Part shown: one piece after another, positions 21,423 to 33,961 of the stretch
Layout of the letters: the number at the start of each line of letters is the position of its first letter
Position numbering within the stretch: position 1 is the stretch's first letter
Assembly: GCA_963575745.1 (NCBI GenBank)
Contig: CAUYUJ010011181.1
Location: 283,271-347,270 of the forward strand
DNA length: 64,000 nucleotides
Direction: 5' to 3'
DNA from: Prorocentrum cordatum
Lineage: Eukaryota; Sar; Dinophyceae; Prorocentrales; Prorocentraceae
Notes under the pieces: generated by a model
Seen by the model: the letters and a program-made list of their open reading frames with translations, nothing else
Databases searched by the model: none
What the model was told of the DNA's origin: nothing
Made by a program: the position numbers and the translations under genes

Positions 21423-24400
21423 TCAGAAGAAGCCCTTGACGTTCAGCGACATGGCCTTCGCCTGCTCGAGCACGCCCTGCGCGGCGATCAGCACCTTGGC
21501 GGCCGCCTTGGGCGCGGGCGCATCCATGACGACGTCGCCCAGCTTCACGCTGGCGGCGCGCGCTGCCTCGAGCACCTGGGCAGAGAGCTGGGGTGCAAAA
21601 GTGAATGAACTCCAGGCCACCCGTCTCCCGAGGACGCGCCATTCCAGAGACATCCAACCGTGGCGACGGACAACCACCATAAACATCGAGACGGGGAGAT
21701 CGCTCCAGAAGTGAGGGTTCCATGCGCCGTATTTCTTAAGCAGCGACTACATTGCGTAAGAACCCCAGGGCCAAATCATTCCTCAACGCGTGGGGGGCGG
21801 GGAGGATTCACTAGCATCCGGCCCTGGGGCAGGGCGAGGAGGTAAGTTTGCGTGCCTCGCCGCGCGCGGATCACACACATCCGACGCAAAACAAGATTGG
21901 AGGCCAAGAAATTTGCTGACAGGAGGAGAAGGAGGAGAAGAGGGAGGGGAGGAGGGAGCGAGGGGGGGAGACGAGGGGAGAAGTTGAGGAGGGGGAGGAG
22001 AAGGAGGAGGGATGGGGGAGGACAGGGCGGAGGGGGAAGTGTCGGGGGGGGAGGGCGAGGAGAGGGGGGACGGAGGAGGGGAGACCGGAACATGGGTTGG
22101 GGAAGAGAGGGCGGCGACCGAATTTGAACGAACCTAGGGTAAGTCGGCGGGGTTTTGAGGTGGCGAGAGAATCGGGCGGGCTGCGAATACGAGGGTTGGT
22201 ACAGAGTTTGAAGGACAACAGTCCTTCTTGGCCTCTGCGAACTCCTGCTTCGTCGCCGTGTCCTTGGCGCTCTTGAGGACGTTCGTCATGCTCTGCACGA
22301 ACGCCTGGCAACGGATGCGATGGCCCCCTCCCCCCGCTCCCGTGCCCCCCGCACGCGTGGTCACACTATTCGCGCACTCCACAGTGCGTCTGGCATCGCA
22401 GGAGGAGGCGGAGGAGGATGGGGGGATGGCAATAAGGAGGAGGAGGAGGAGGAGAAGGAGGAATAGGAGGAGGAGGAGGAGGAGGAGGAGGAGGAGGAGG
22501 ATAAGGAGGGGGAGTTGGGGATAAGGAAGAGGATGGGGAGGACGAGGGGGATGAAGGGGGAGGAGAAGGATACGCAGGACGAGGAGTTAGATGGTGGTGA
22601 TAACGCATGTATGGTCACCACCATCCAACTATCTAGTCCAGTCGAGTACGTCCGACCTCCGTCGTTCCTCAGCCCCCCGCAGTTTTTTTTTCGGTTGGCC
22701 GAGCCTGGAACGTCTCGTAGAACATCTGGGCGTCCTTGGCGACGGCGGCGGGGGTGCACTTGCCGCTGTCCCAGTCCAAACACTGCTTGATCAAGGCACC
22801 CTGCTTGGACTTCTTCGTCTCGGGCGCCGTCTCCTCGAAGGCAAATGCGAACAGGGGAAGATAGCGCGGGGGGGTGGATGGACGATGCCACGGAGCCTGA
22901 GCTCGGGTGATCGAGCTGGGCGCGCGCGCGCGCGCCAGCTCGATCACCCGCCGCCCCGAGCGCTCGCTCGCTCGCTCGCTCGATTGCTCGTTCTCTCGAT
23001 CGCCCGCTCGCTCTATGTCTCTCGACAGCCAGCCCTCATGATTCGTTTCCCCCAATGCCCTGCATCCTGCGACGCGCGGCTCGTGCGGGCCCCGCCCCTG
23101 CGGCCAGCGCGGCTTGCGCCTGTGCGACCCCCGCCGCGGCCACGAATGCCCTTGTTCTGCGGGACCAGGGGGCCGTCGTCGTCGGAATCCTCCTCCTCGT
23201 CGGACTCGAGCACCAGGCCCATGTTGCCCATGTGCGCTCGTGGTGCACTGATTTGGATCGTGCTCCCCCATCCTCCTCTTCCTCCTGCTCCTCCTTTTTC
23301 CTGCTCATTCTTCTCCTCCTCGCCCTTATCAACATTATTCTCCTTCTCCCCCACCGTCTCGCCCCCATTGCCCTTCCCCCCCCCCCTGCCCAGTGTTTTC
23401 TCTGTCATCCCCCTGCTCCACTTCGCCGCGCGCCCCCTGTTCTCCCCCTCCTTCTCAGTTGCCCACCACATCATCATCGTCGCCACCAGGGCTAACTTTG
23501 AGCAGGGAGGTAGGCGGGGGGGGGGGGCTGAAGCACCTCTGGGATTACGATAGGAAGGGGCACAGCTGGATCACCACTGGAATCACGAGGGCGACGGAGC
23601 GATGGGGGAGGGGGGAGGAGGAGGAGGGGAGGGGTGACGGAGGAGCAGGACCAGCAGGAGTAGCAGTGGGCTGGGGACGATGGGGGGAAGGGAGAGGAGG
23701 TTGAGGGATAAAACAAAACAACAACAAAAAACTAATCCTCCGCGACCATCAGCCAAGTACTTCGCCTTGCTGATGCCCGACGCGAGGCCCTCAAACTCGC
23801 CGTCCTCGAGCTTCCTCGCCCCCTCCGCCTTCTGATCCTTGCCGCGCTCGAGCAACTTGCTGAACGCGTCGTCGCAGTCGAGCCACTGCTTGCGCGCGGG
23901 GTTGGCGGGATTCTTGCGCGACTGAAGGGGGATGGAGCAAAATGGCGCGACCGCCGCGCTGACGACGCTAAGGGAAAGGGGGGGGGGGGGTGCGCCCGCC
24001 ACGCATTCACCGAGCCCGAGGAGACACCTGGGCCTGAGACGCCCGCGGGCTTAAGTCCCTGCCTCGGGGCGACCTGGGGCCCTAGCGGCATGGCCCCGAG
24101 ACCAGACAGACCTTGAAGAGTTAGGGGTGCAGGGGATGGGGGAGGGGGGAGGCGGCGGCACATGGCCAGCGAAACCCAGAACTCAGAGACTGCAACCCCC
24201 AATGATCCCTAGAGGGCAATGGACATTTAGCATGCATCGAGGTTAGGGAGCCCCTGGCCCGCTTGTATTCAAAATCTGAAATCTCTGATCATTCCCTTCT
24301 TCTCCATCGACCCCGCCCCCTCCTTCTGCGTTACAATGCTCTCGCATCTCATCCACCCCACCCCGCCCCCTCATATTTCCCTCCGTCGCTCTCCCCATGC

Positions 24401-26680
24401 GCTCCCCCCGCCCTCTCTCCGTCTCGCTCTGGGGGGGCGAGGTTGATGGGCGGACGACTCGACGATTAGGAGACCGAGGCAGGCAAGGAAGATGCGCCCG
24501 CAGCAACTTGCCCTCGATGAGCTCGGCCGCCTCCTCATCACCGTACTTGTCCTCGAGCTGCTTCTTCGTTTTCCACATGTGGTCCTGCTTGATCTGCTCC
24601 TTGTAGCCCACCGAGACCGCGACGCGAAAGAAGCCCTCCTGCAAGCGAGGGTCCTGGCAGGGCGGCGGCGGGCGAAGGCAAGGGCGGGGTCGCCGACCAT
24701 CGTTTGGGTGATCGGCTCGACGACGAGTTGCGAACGTTGGAAAAGAGGACGGCCATCGACGGCACCGCCCATCGACTGGCGACGTTGGACGAAACACGAG
24801 CGAACGAACGTGCGAACGAACGACGACCGAAGCAACGAACGAGCGAACGAACGAACGACGTCGAGCGAGCGAACGAGCGAACGACGAAAGTCGCCGAACG
24901 ACGACCATCGGCGATGGTCCTTCAGCCAAGCCGAGAGAAGCTTGACCTTGCTCTCAGTCTTCGAGCCAGCCATCTGCGTTGACGCCTCTAGAATGCGGCA
25001 GGAAAGGGCGCAGGACGACTGGCGGGGGCGACGGAAAGGGGGGTGGGGGCGGAAGTGGATGAGGCGGTGGAGAGCAACGGAAATGACTGAGGAAGGGGGA
25101 GGGAGGAAAGGGGGGAGGGAGGGGCGAGGAGTGGGGGGGGCAGCTGAGGGTTACCCACCTCTGCGTGCCCGCGAGAGACCGACCCTCGAGATCAACTCCC
25201 CCCCTCCCTCGCGGCGCACAGGGGGCCGACCCTGGGGACCAACGTTGGTATCGAAATCATGAAACGCGTCTGACGTCAACTCCCATGACGACCCCCAAAG
25301 GTGCTAGGAGGCGGAGGGCGAGGAGAAGGGCGGGACGGGGCGATTACTGAACGGATTGGGGAACTTGGGAAGGGGGGAGGGGGGGGGGAAGATGGCGTTG
25401 GAGGAGGAGTAGCGGCAGGGAGATAGGAGGATAACTGTGCATCAGAAGGGCGGGCATGGAAGGAAGAGGGCGTTGGAGGAGAACGAGGGCGATGGACATC
25501 GGGCGTAGAGCGGAGGGGGGGGGTAAAGAACGCGACGGCCTGCTGGTACGCTTCTTCGGCGCCCTTGCTCTTCTTCCTCGCCGTGCCAAACTGCCCGTGC
25601 AACAACCTCATCTCGGGCTCCGAGAAGATGGCGCGGACTTGCTGAGGATCTTCCGGATCTCCGCGCTGCCTGGCGTGCTCGACCACCGACGCCGACCAAC
25701 GACAGGCAACGTAGAGAGGCGATCGACATGCGAACGGCCGACGACCGTCGGGCGAACGACCGACGACCGACGGGCGAACGACCGACGACCGACGGTCAAC
25801 GATCGACGGCCAGCGGCAAGCGACGCCCGACCGACGACGGACGACCGACGGCGCGCGACCGAGGGCCAACGATCGACGACGACCCAAGGTCACCAATAGA
25901 AGATCAATGGCCGACGGCTAGCGAGCAATGGCCGACGATCGACTGCCACTTGCTGCCGACGAACGGCCGACGGCGGCAACAGACACGACGACGGGGTGCC
26001 TGTAGATCTCCTTGCGCGCCTCGAACGACTTGTTCTTGCACATTGCCACCAGCTTCGCGAGCGCCTTCCTGCGGAAGGATTGCGAAACTGCTCATCTCGC
26101 CCCTGCTTACCCACCTCCGAAGACCTCGCCCTACAAACGAGAACATCCGCACATATCTTGTACACGTTCGCCCCCGACTGTTTCGCCCCCCGAACTGGAA
26201 TGGGCGGGCAACAGCGATGGCAGGGGATGTGTTGGCAGGGGATCAGTTCCAATGTGTTGTTGTGTGTTGTTGTTTTTTGTGTGTTTGATTGTTTTTTCTG
26301 GGGGGAGAGGGGGGCTTGGGAGAAAGCTATTATATGAAATTGCCTGGGATCCCATGGGTCCCAGCAGCGCCGTACGGCACGATGGCCGTTGACGTAGCCG
26401 CCGCAGGCCTGCGCTTCGGCGCCGTCGAGCTCTTCTCGCCGTCGGGGTCGCTCTTGAGAATGTCCTCTCAGGCTTATAGGAATCATCAAATGAATGATGT
26501 CAGTCGGTCATCGCAACGAGCGAATGCAGTCCAACGGGCTTCGTTTGAATACATCCCGTATGGGAAAAAAAACAAGGAAAGGGCTGGGTGATCTCTGGGT
26601 AAGATGACACTTCAAACATTGCCGCGATGGTCCTTCTTGGTCTTCATGGGCTTGCGCGAGAATCGCAGCTTGGGCGCCAT
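21423..26680 (-). CDS. Ten-exon protein of unknown function, Lys/Glu-rich
   Basis: Minus-strand exons, with firm borders where two ends are given: 26680-26618 (starts MAPKLRFSRKP), 26464-26376, 26068 to about 25980 (KALAKLVAMCKNKSFEARKE), 25665 to about 25530 (QVRAIFSEPEMRLLHGQFG), 24973 to about 24917, 24638 to about 24490 (MWKTKKQLEDKYGDEEAAEL), 23921 to about 23765 (QWLDCDDAFSKLLERGKD), 22833-22705 (QCLDWDSGKCTPAAVAKDAQ), 22304-22203 and 21575-21423 (stop TGA after NVKGFF). Compatible phases link the exons. The protein is about 380-400 residues, mostly helical and charged, with no known catalytic motif. The W-x-T-K-K-x-L-x-x-K-Y-G segment resembles one I recall from expanded dinoflagellate families. 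Introns are filled with GAG, CGAACGAA and CGACCGACGA repeats. GT and GC donors are mixed. Confidence 0.65.
22904..22950. repeat. Perfect 16-bp hairpin with (GC)n loop
   Basis: The arms CGGGTGATCGAGCTGG (22904-22919) and CCAGCTCGATCACCCG (22935-22950) are exact complements around a 15-base alternating GC loop. It lies in an intron of the ten-exon gene, next to a (CGCT)n run at 22960-22990. It could extrude as a cruciform. Confidence 0.9.
24783..25880. repeat. CGAACGAA / CGACCGACGA simple repeats in introns
   Basis: 24783-24905 is built of CGAACGAA-like tetramer repeats and 25690-25880 of CGACCGACGA and CGACGGCCGACGG words. Both lie between exons of the ten-exon gene. Both give spurious Arg/Asp- or Ser/Val-rich frames. 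Confidence 0.8.
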
Positions 26681-26689
26681 CCCGAAAAC

Positions 26690-28520
26690 TTGATACCAAC
26701 GCAGGTTGGTAGAACTCGGTCAATGACCAAGTCGCACAGGCCGCTTGAACCAAACCAACAAAGACGGAATGCACAATTATCATCGCACCAGCACGTGTCC
26801 CGTCTGACCGACAGAAGTCAGCATCAGAAATCAGCATCTGACCGCGGTTTGATTCGTCAAACGATGTATTGGCGTTCTCTTTTCGCTCTCGCGCATATGC
26901 AGCATACGTGCCTCGGTATTCAATTGAGGTATTTGTATGGGATGACGCATTGCATATTGATTGGTGTGGGTGTCCAATATGCTAATATTCGGGGTGCTCA
27001 ACCTCGTTTTGTGTGTAGTAGTGTGGCGTATTAACTTAATGTGTCAAACTTACTATAAACAGTGATCTGACGTTTATCAGAAGTTTGCCAAACTTCTGTC
27101 TGAAGTTTCAAACTTCAGATAAACTTCAGATAAAAATCTGAAGTTTGTCTGAAGTTTGAAACTTCAGACAAACGTTTGTCTGAAGTTTGACAAACTTCAG
27201 ATAAACTTCAGATCATACTATATTACTTAATTTTACGTATGACTGGTTATGTGACACAACCGATATACAATGTGTTGAACATGTTGGCGTGTTGGTTCTA
27301 CCCAAACCAAACCAACGGCTGGTATATTGCATTCCCAATACATGTTATGCATTATCTAGATTCGAATCGCCATGGTGCACAGTGCGTGGCGTTAATGGAA
27401 ACCACCATATTGGGAAAATAAGTGCAAATCTACTTCAGTTGCATACATGTTTGCGTCAACCACCACGGGCGAACATCATTCCTAATGTGAATTACATTCC
27501 GACCTCATGGGGGCACAGACGTAGATCACAACCGACTGTTCCTCAATCTACCCGACTGGCCCCAGTCCAATGATATATACCCCGATTGTTCATCAAGATA
27601 TCTCAATTTCAAACATTGAAACACACGCGTGGATCAATACCGAAAGCGTTGCACGCGAAGGGCGGGGTTGGTGCGTTCAAGAAGCAAAAGAAACCGAACG
27701 AACCAAATTAACGGAGATGTCACGGACACCCAGGCTGATGCTGAGCCATCCCACAGATCGGTTGACTGTTCATCGTTCCTCGTCCTCATGATCTGACTGC
27801 TCATCGTTCCTCGCCCTGATCATCTGGCCGCTCATAGTTCGGCATCCTCATCCGACAACTCTGTACAGCTCTCGCCCTTATCAGAGAAGCGTTCATCGAG
27901 CCGTGTCCCTATCAGAGAACTAGACCATCACGCGCCGTCTGGTCAACTGACTGCTCATCGCTCCTCGTCCTCATCAACTGACTGTTCACCGCTCCTCGTC
28001 CTCATCAACAGACTGCTCATCGCTCCTGATCCTCAAATGTTTGAATGGCTTTTGACTAGGGATGCGCCGTTTGCTGTCATGTCGGTCGGGACTTTTCAAA
28101 CATCGCCGCGTTATGTCTGGCCCTGGGTATCTTAAACGCATGCGAATGCTACATCCCCAGAGGTCTGACCTCGCTGCGAAAACCATTTGACTGAAACGAA
28201 CCATATCACTGTTAGAGGAGGAGGCGGGGGGGAAGGTGGAGGAAGGGGAGGGGGGAGAGGGACAGGGTGGGAATGGGCATCGAGTGACGATGAATTCGGA
28301 ACTTGTCATGCCCAGCGCGAGCAGCTGCAATATCAATGTCTGACATACCTGCAATGCCGCATGAAACTAGTTACCTCCGAGTTGGGGCACCCAAGCATCG
28401 ACCTTCATGTCCGACGCCGCCCTTTGTATCTAGTACCACAGCACTGTCACGAAACACCTGGCCCTCCCTATGGCCACGTCGTCATTGCGATATGACAGGG
28501 ATTCAAAATTTGCATGAAAT
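26690..28520. other. AT-richer spacer without a supportable gene
   Basis: Composition is noticeably more AT-rich than elsewhere. Short plus-strand frames (for example 27239-27421) have no recognisable domain. 27770-28030 is a loose tandem of CTGACTGCTCATCGTTCCTCGTCC-type units, shortened here to CTGCTCATCG and CCTCGTCCTCAT. 27061-27215 is a foldback cluster listed separately. Confidence 0.5.
27061..27215. repeat. Inverted CTGAAGTTTG cluster
   Basis: About twelve CTGAAGTTT/AAACTTCAG motifs in both orientations. GTCTGAAGTTT and AAACTTCAGAC face each other across one base, and ACAAACGTTTGT is itself palindromic. It is the same motif family as the ends of candidate element 2 and sits near its middle, between two genes. 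Confidence 0.85.
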
Positions 28521-28524
28521 CTGA

Positions 28525-29662
28525 TCAGGCAGCAGCGAGCGAATCTCTGTACTTCACAGTCTCTAATTTAGATAATGACTTCTTGCAGCTCCTCATCATC
28601 ACATCCTTAAGCACGCGATCGTGGCGAGGAAACCGCTTTGCAGAAATCTCTACCAGAAGGGTTCGCTTGGATGTCGTCTCTGGATCAGGCTTGTACAGGC
28701 AGTATGACTTATCCTTGGCGTAAACTGCATACAGCTCCCCCAGGACTGGGTGTTCGAGCTTGCGGGGAAGCTCGATCGACAACGTGCTTGGTTTAGACTT
28801 GGCAGCAGAAACCTTTGCCTTGCCCTTCTGGATGCATTCTGATGTGTTTTTCTTGTTGCCCTTGCCCGAACTGTGCTCCTCATCGCCAGCCTTGGCTGCC
28901 TTGATCTCTGCCTGGAGATGTCAATCTCACTCTCGGGGGGGGGGGGGGGCACCATCGCCATCGCCATTGCGCAATCGCCGTGACATCCCCTATCGTGCAG
29001 ACCGAACAATCGCATCGAAGGGACCTACTCATTAAGGCCATACATACCGTCACCAGCACCACGAATATCAGCGCTATCACCGTGGTCATTATTCTCGTCC
29101 ATATCCACATTTGGTAGTCATGTACATTCTGTATCAGGCGGGCACGGCCATGAACGGCACATCGATGGTCCTCGCACCCATTAGACCGAGCGTTCCCGAA
29201 CTACGAATTCATTGAACTATTGAATGTATAATGTGGCAAACCATCGACTGGCAGTTATCACGCGGCCCTTCCTTGATCTTAATTAAGACCCTACATTCCC
29301 CCCGCCACATCATCCTCCACTCATCCTTTATTCCTCCTGCCCCCCCCCCCTTTCCCATCGCATTTCCCAGGCTAGGCGTGGCGACGGTGCGACGCGACGA
29401 CGCAACATAAATCTGGCATGTCCGTAAGTGTCTGCTTCCTCGTCGGAACTGGATCGAAGCCCATGGCAATCTCCAGCAGCCTGTCCTCCTTCGCCGAGGC
29501 CTTGACCCTCTTGGGCACGAAGGAGCCCTTCACGGGGGTGGCCACGGCGGTCTTCTTGGTCTCGGCGGGGGTCGGCACGACGTTCTTCTTGGGCGTCTTG
29601 GGCACGGGGGTCGCGGCCGTGGGCGTGGGCTTCCCCGAGGACTTCAGCCAGCGGCCCAAGGC
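28525..29662 (-). CDS. Lys-rich protein, two 3' exons
   Basis: Two exons fit together in phase 0. 29662 to about 29450 follows the acceptor CCATGCCAG and encodes ALGRWLKSSGKPTPTAATP, a Pro/Thr/Lys-rich linker, and ends near EIAMGFDP before GTTCCG. 28921-28525 follows ATCTCCAG and encodes AEIKAAKAGDEEHSSGKGNK, a basic stretch, then the compact segment LEHPVLGELYAVYAKDKSYC and on to the stop TGA after RDSLAAA. The basic N-terminal part followed by a small folded-looking C-terminal part suggests a nucleic-acid- or chromatin-associated protein, but no domain was recognised. Upstream exons may be those at 30.7-32.4 kb, in which case all are one gene. The intervening intron is about 528 nt and includes a poly-G run. 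Confidence 0.55.
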
Positions 29663-29934
29663 CTGGCATGGCGGCGGCAAACGAAACGACTGCATCAGAC
29701 AACGGCACATTAGGGACGTCACACCATCGCTCTACCTCGCGCCTCAGACGCACAACCACTCGCGAATGGTCGGCGCACGGTTATCTTCGCGCCCTGCCGC
29801 TCGTGCACGATTACCTGGAAACTAGCAGCCGTCATCGCCGCGAACGCCAATCGCGCCTCGAGACGCGATTATCGTGGCGCCCGCGAGCGGGGCACACAGA
29901 CGAGGACAGCGGGCTAGGAACGATATCGCTTGGG

Positions 29935-30060
29935 GGAGGAGGGAGGAGGAGGAGGAGGAGGAGGAGGTAATTGCAACGCCGAGGATGAGGATGAGGATGA
30001 GGAGGAGGAGGGAGGATGAGGATGATGATGCTGATGCGTATGAGGGTTGCGACCCGAGGT
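29935..30060. repeat. GAG/GATGAG low-complexity tract
   Basis: GGAGGA and GAGGATGAGGATGAG triplets that separate two near-identical AATTGCAACGCCGA words at 29968 and 30060. The block may have been duplicated around the microsatellite. 30070-30700 shows no supportable exon. Confidence 0.7.
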
Positions 30061-30712
30061 AATTGCAACGCCGACGCGCGACGCACGATCATCATCGCAC
30101 CACCCCATGGATGGAACCTGCACCGATACGCGATAAGTACGCCACACACTTCGCGCACTTCAAGACGACGCCCCCACGCGCTAAGAATTGACTGAACAAA
30201 GAACGAGACACAGTTATCATTGAACCATCATTGGGTTCGCCGTCGTAGCGCCCCATCATCGCATACGTAATCATTTTCGTCGTCGCGTTGGTCGTGCCCA
30301 TAACCATAACCGCCCGAATACCCCGTCCCTCCAGTGCTGTTCCATCCTTCATCGTCCTCCGTGACCCCCACCGTCCACTATCCTCCACGCGCGTCGCCCA
30401 AAGGCCTTCATAATTCTACATACCTCATCCTACCAAAGTTCTGGCGTCGCCCATCATCTCCTCGGGTTTTCGGGCGGGTGGTGGGCGCTTGGTGGTGATG
30501 GCAACGATGATGGTGATGAAAATCGATGACGAAAAGATCGATCAGCTACATCATCGCCCCTGCAGTGTGACGCACCGCCAATATCAGTCGCATCCCAAAC
30601 TTGCATTCTAAAGAATGCAACGCAGCCCAGAGCGCAAATCCGCGCTCCGAGCGCCTGTCCGAACAGCCTGGCGTGGCTGCACGGCCTAACTACTCATCCA
30701 AAACGCATCCAC

Positions 30713-32402
30713 CGCGCCATCGCGATGATCTCATCATCTGGAATGTCTGCCTCAGAAGCTTGCACCACACCACCTGCGGCTGGAAGGTCTTCGGCCGTGC
30801 CAACTGCCTCTGGCTGAATGCCCACCAGCGAATATGATGACGAGGAAAGGCCTGCGCACCAGTTGGCCGACGATGAACCTGCAGCCGATGAAGTCACTGC
30901 CTGCGACGAACTTGATGCCGCCGAAGAACATGCATGAGATGGGCTCTCGGCGGCGAGCTGCTCTGCTGGAACACCTGGGCCAGGGGACGGGGAGCACGTC
31001 GGACTGGGAGTTTTTGACCTCAAACGCTTGCGTTTCGGTGGCGATGGCTCGACGACCTCGATGTCGGAAGTCACGCTGCCGTCGCAGTCCGAGCTCCCAT
31101 ACCTCACGAACGAAGTGATGCTCTTCTGAGTGTTCGACACGAAGGATTTCAACAGGCTAATGATGCACTCCCCAATGACCTCCCAAAAGTCGCCCATCGT
31201 CCACGGATCTTTCTTGACCTCTGAAACGGATCGACAGTCGCCGTCGCCACCGCTGTCATGTTTCGTTATCGTCGTTCGCCGTCGGTCTCGCCATCCTTGA
31301 TCGTTCTCGGCGCAATGCGACGAATGACGGGAACGACGTGCTCACGACGTCGTTCCGTCATTCGTCGTATTGCCCCGTTCTCCGTCGTCGCAATCGCGTT
31401 TGTTTTGGGTGGGGTGTAGTCAGTTTCAAACCAGCCGTCGTTGACCGACTCCAGCTCGCGAAACTGAGCATCATCATGCATAATTGCCCAATGCAAGGGC
31501 ATGCTCAATGGATTCGCAACCCAAAAGGACGTTTTGAATGTGCAAGAAATCCCCATCAACCTCACGATGGCAGGGTACTGCCAGACGAAGCTATTGGCAG
31601 GGTGCTGCCAGACAACATGGACCTTTCGAGGAGCGTCGGCTAGACGGGCAGGGCAGTAATTGGGGAGGCGGACGGAGTTGAACATTAGAGGAGGGAGAGG
31701 AGCAAAGGAGGGGGAGGAGAAGGTAAAGGAGGGGGGGGGGGGGGCTAGACGGGCAGGGCAGTTAAGGAGTAAAGGAGGGGAAGAGCAGGAGATGGAGATG
31801 TGGAGGGTGGTGAGAGAAGGCGGGGAAGGTTGCGGGATGGAAAGATAGAGGAGAAGAGGATGAGGAGGTGCGCCAGAAGAGAGGTGGCGGTGTAAACCCC
31901 GCACTGTCATCACCTTGCGGAGCCACGCCAGCACGGATAGCGCGCACCACCACTCGACCTCGTTGTTGGCGGACTTGACCTGGAAATTGTCGGCGTCCCC
32001 AGACGGATTCCCCTTGTCGCGAACGTGCTCGTCTGGAACCCAGGTCTTCGCGTCGGGGTAGATCCACGCCGTGCCTCCAGCACGCACGCGCATGAACAAG
32101 CGCAAGATGTTCTCGTAGCCGCTCAAGCGGCGGATGTTGAACTCCCTGCCGTGCTTCGCGTCGATGGGCATAGAAGGGCCAATCGGTATTGCCGCATCAG
32201 GCATGCACTCGACGCAGGTGAGGTCGCGCACGTCTGGGAAGTACAGGCACAGGACGGGGAAGATGTGCTCCACGAGGGCCATCAATATCGCATTGTGCGG
32301 CGACTTCAACTTCTGAAACCGAAATGGGCAAAAATCGCAATCGCCGAGCCAGGCGAGCTGAACGGGCGACATGGCGCGCTGAAGCCCAGGGCCAGGCGAC
32401 AT
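30713..32402 (-). CDS. Unrecognised multi-exon protein
   Basis: The best exon is 32312-31914 (133 codons), from the acceptor GGTTTCAG to the donor CGCAAG|GTGATG. It encodes KLKSPHNAILMALVEHIFPV, then a GYENILRLFMRVRAGGTAWI segment, and ends at EWWCALSVLAWLRK. An ATG at 32402 (MSPGPGLQRAMSPVQLAW) may be the start. An exon around 31570-31400 contains PLHWAIMHDDAQFRELESVN, but its edges were not fixed. 31218-30713 starts VKKDPWTMGDFWEVIGEC, carries a basic PPKRKRLRSK stretch that would serve as a nuclear localisation signal, then a Ser/Ala-rich tail, and ends in phase 2 at CG|GTGGATG. No family was recognised. The gene may continue into 29.7-28.5 kb. Confidence 0.5.
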
Positions 32403-32510
32403 CCGGCAACCACGCGCGGACTTGACCAAAAACTGGCTACGGAAAAGGCATGGGGGTGGGATGTTGGGGGGCGATAGAAAGTTGCAGTTGCGCCCGAGCC
32501 CAGCGCGCAG

Positions 32511-33917
32511 AAATTAGCCTGGCGAAGGACCCAACCATCTGCAGTTGTGAGTAATGCTGGTGTGAGTACCGTCTTCGGTGGATCTCCCTATGGGGCAACG
32601 AACCGTTTGAGGGGTGTGCCGAGATGGGTGTGGGGGCGGCATGCGAACATTGCCACTGGGGTCTTCGGTGGAGCTCCTTATGGGGCCACGAAGCGTGTGA
32701 GGGGTGCACCGAAGATGGTGCGGGGGCGGCATGCGGACCCTGCCGCTGGGGCCTTCGGTGGAGCTCCCTGTGGGGCCACGACACGCGTGAGGGGTGTGCC
32801 GAAATTGGTGCGGGGGCGGCATGCGAAAGCACCCTCTGGGGCCTTCGGTCTAGCTCCCTATGGTGCCACGAAACGTGTGAGGGGTGTGCCGAAATGGGTG
32901 TGGGGGCGCATGCGAACCCAATCACTGGGGCCTTCAATGGAAATCCCCATGGGGCCACGAAACGTGCGAGGGATGTGCCAGAATGAGCGTTGGGGAAGCA
33001 TGCGGACCCTGCCACTGGGGCCTTCGGTGGAGCTCCCTATGGGGAAACGAAACGTGTGAGGGGTGTGCCGAAATGGGTGGTGGGGAGCCACGCGGACCCT
33101 GCCACTGGGGCCTTCGGGGCCACGAAACGTGTGAGGGGTGTGCCGAAATGGGTGGTGGGGAGGCATGCGGACCCTGCCACTGGGGCCTTCGGTGGAGCTC
33201 CCTATGGGGCCACGAAACGTGTGAGGGGTGTGCCGAAATGAGTGGTGGGGAGGCATGCCGACCCTGCCGCTGGGGCCTTCGGTGGAGCTCCTTGTGGGGC
33301 CACGAAAAGGGGTGTGCCGAAATGGGTGGTGCGAGGGGTGGAGTGGGGCCACGAAACGTGTGAGGGGTGTGCCGTGGTGGTGGGGGGCATGCGGACCCTG
33401 CCACTGGGGCCTTCGGTGGAGCTCCCTATGGGGCCACGAAACGTGTGAGGGGTGTGCCGAAATGGGTGGTGGGGAGGCATGCGGACCCTGCCACTGGGGC
33501 CTTCGGTGGAGCTCCCTATGGGGCCACGAAACGTGTGAGGGGTGTGCCGAAATGGGTGGTGGGGAGGCATGCGACCCTGCCACTGGGGCCTTCGGTGGAG
33601 CTCCCTATGGGGCCACGAAACGTGTGAGGGGTGTGCCGAAATGGGTGGTGGGGAGGCATGCGAACGCAGCCACTGGGGCCTTCGGTGGAGCTCCCTATGG
33701 GGCCACGAAACGTGTGAGGGGTGTGCCGAAATGGGTGGTGGGGAGGCATGCGGACCCTGCCACTGGGGCCTTCGGTGGAGCTCCCTATGGGGCCACGAAA
33801 CGTGTGAGGGGTGTGCCGAATGGGTGGTGGGGAGGCATGCGGACCCTGCCACTGGGGCCTTCGGTGGAGCTCCCTATGGGGCCACGAAACGTGTGAGGGG
33901 TGTGCCGAAATCGGTGG

Positions 33918-33961
<44 letters not shown>

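Noticed and set aside
24783-24905. CGAACGAA repeats as a homing or integration site
   Set aside because: Simple intronic repeat between two exons of one gene, with no flanking duplication or mobile gene.
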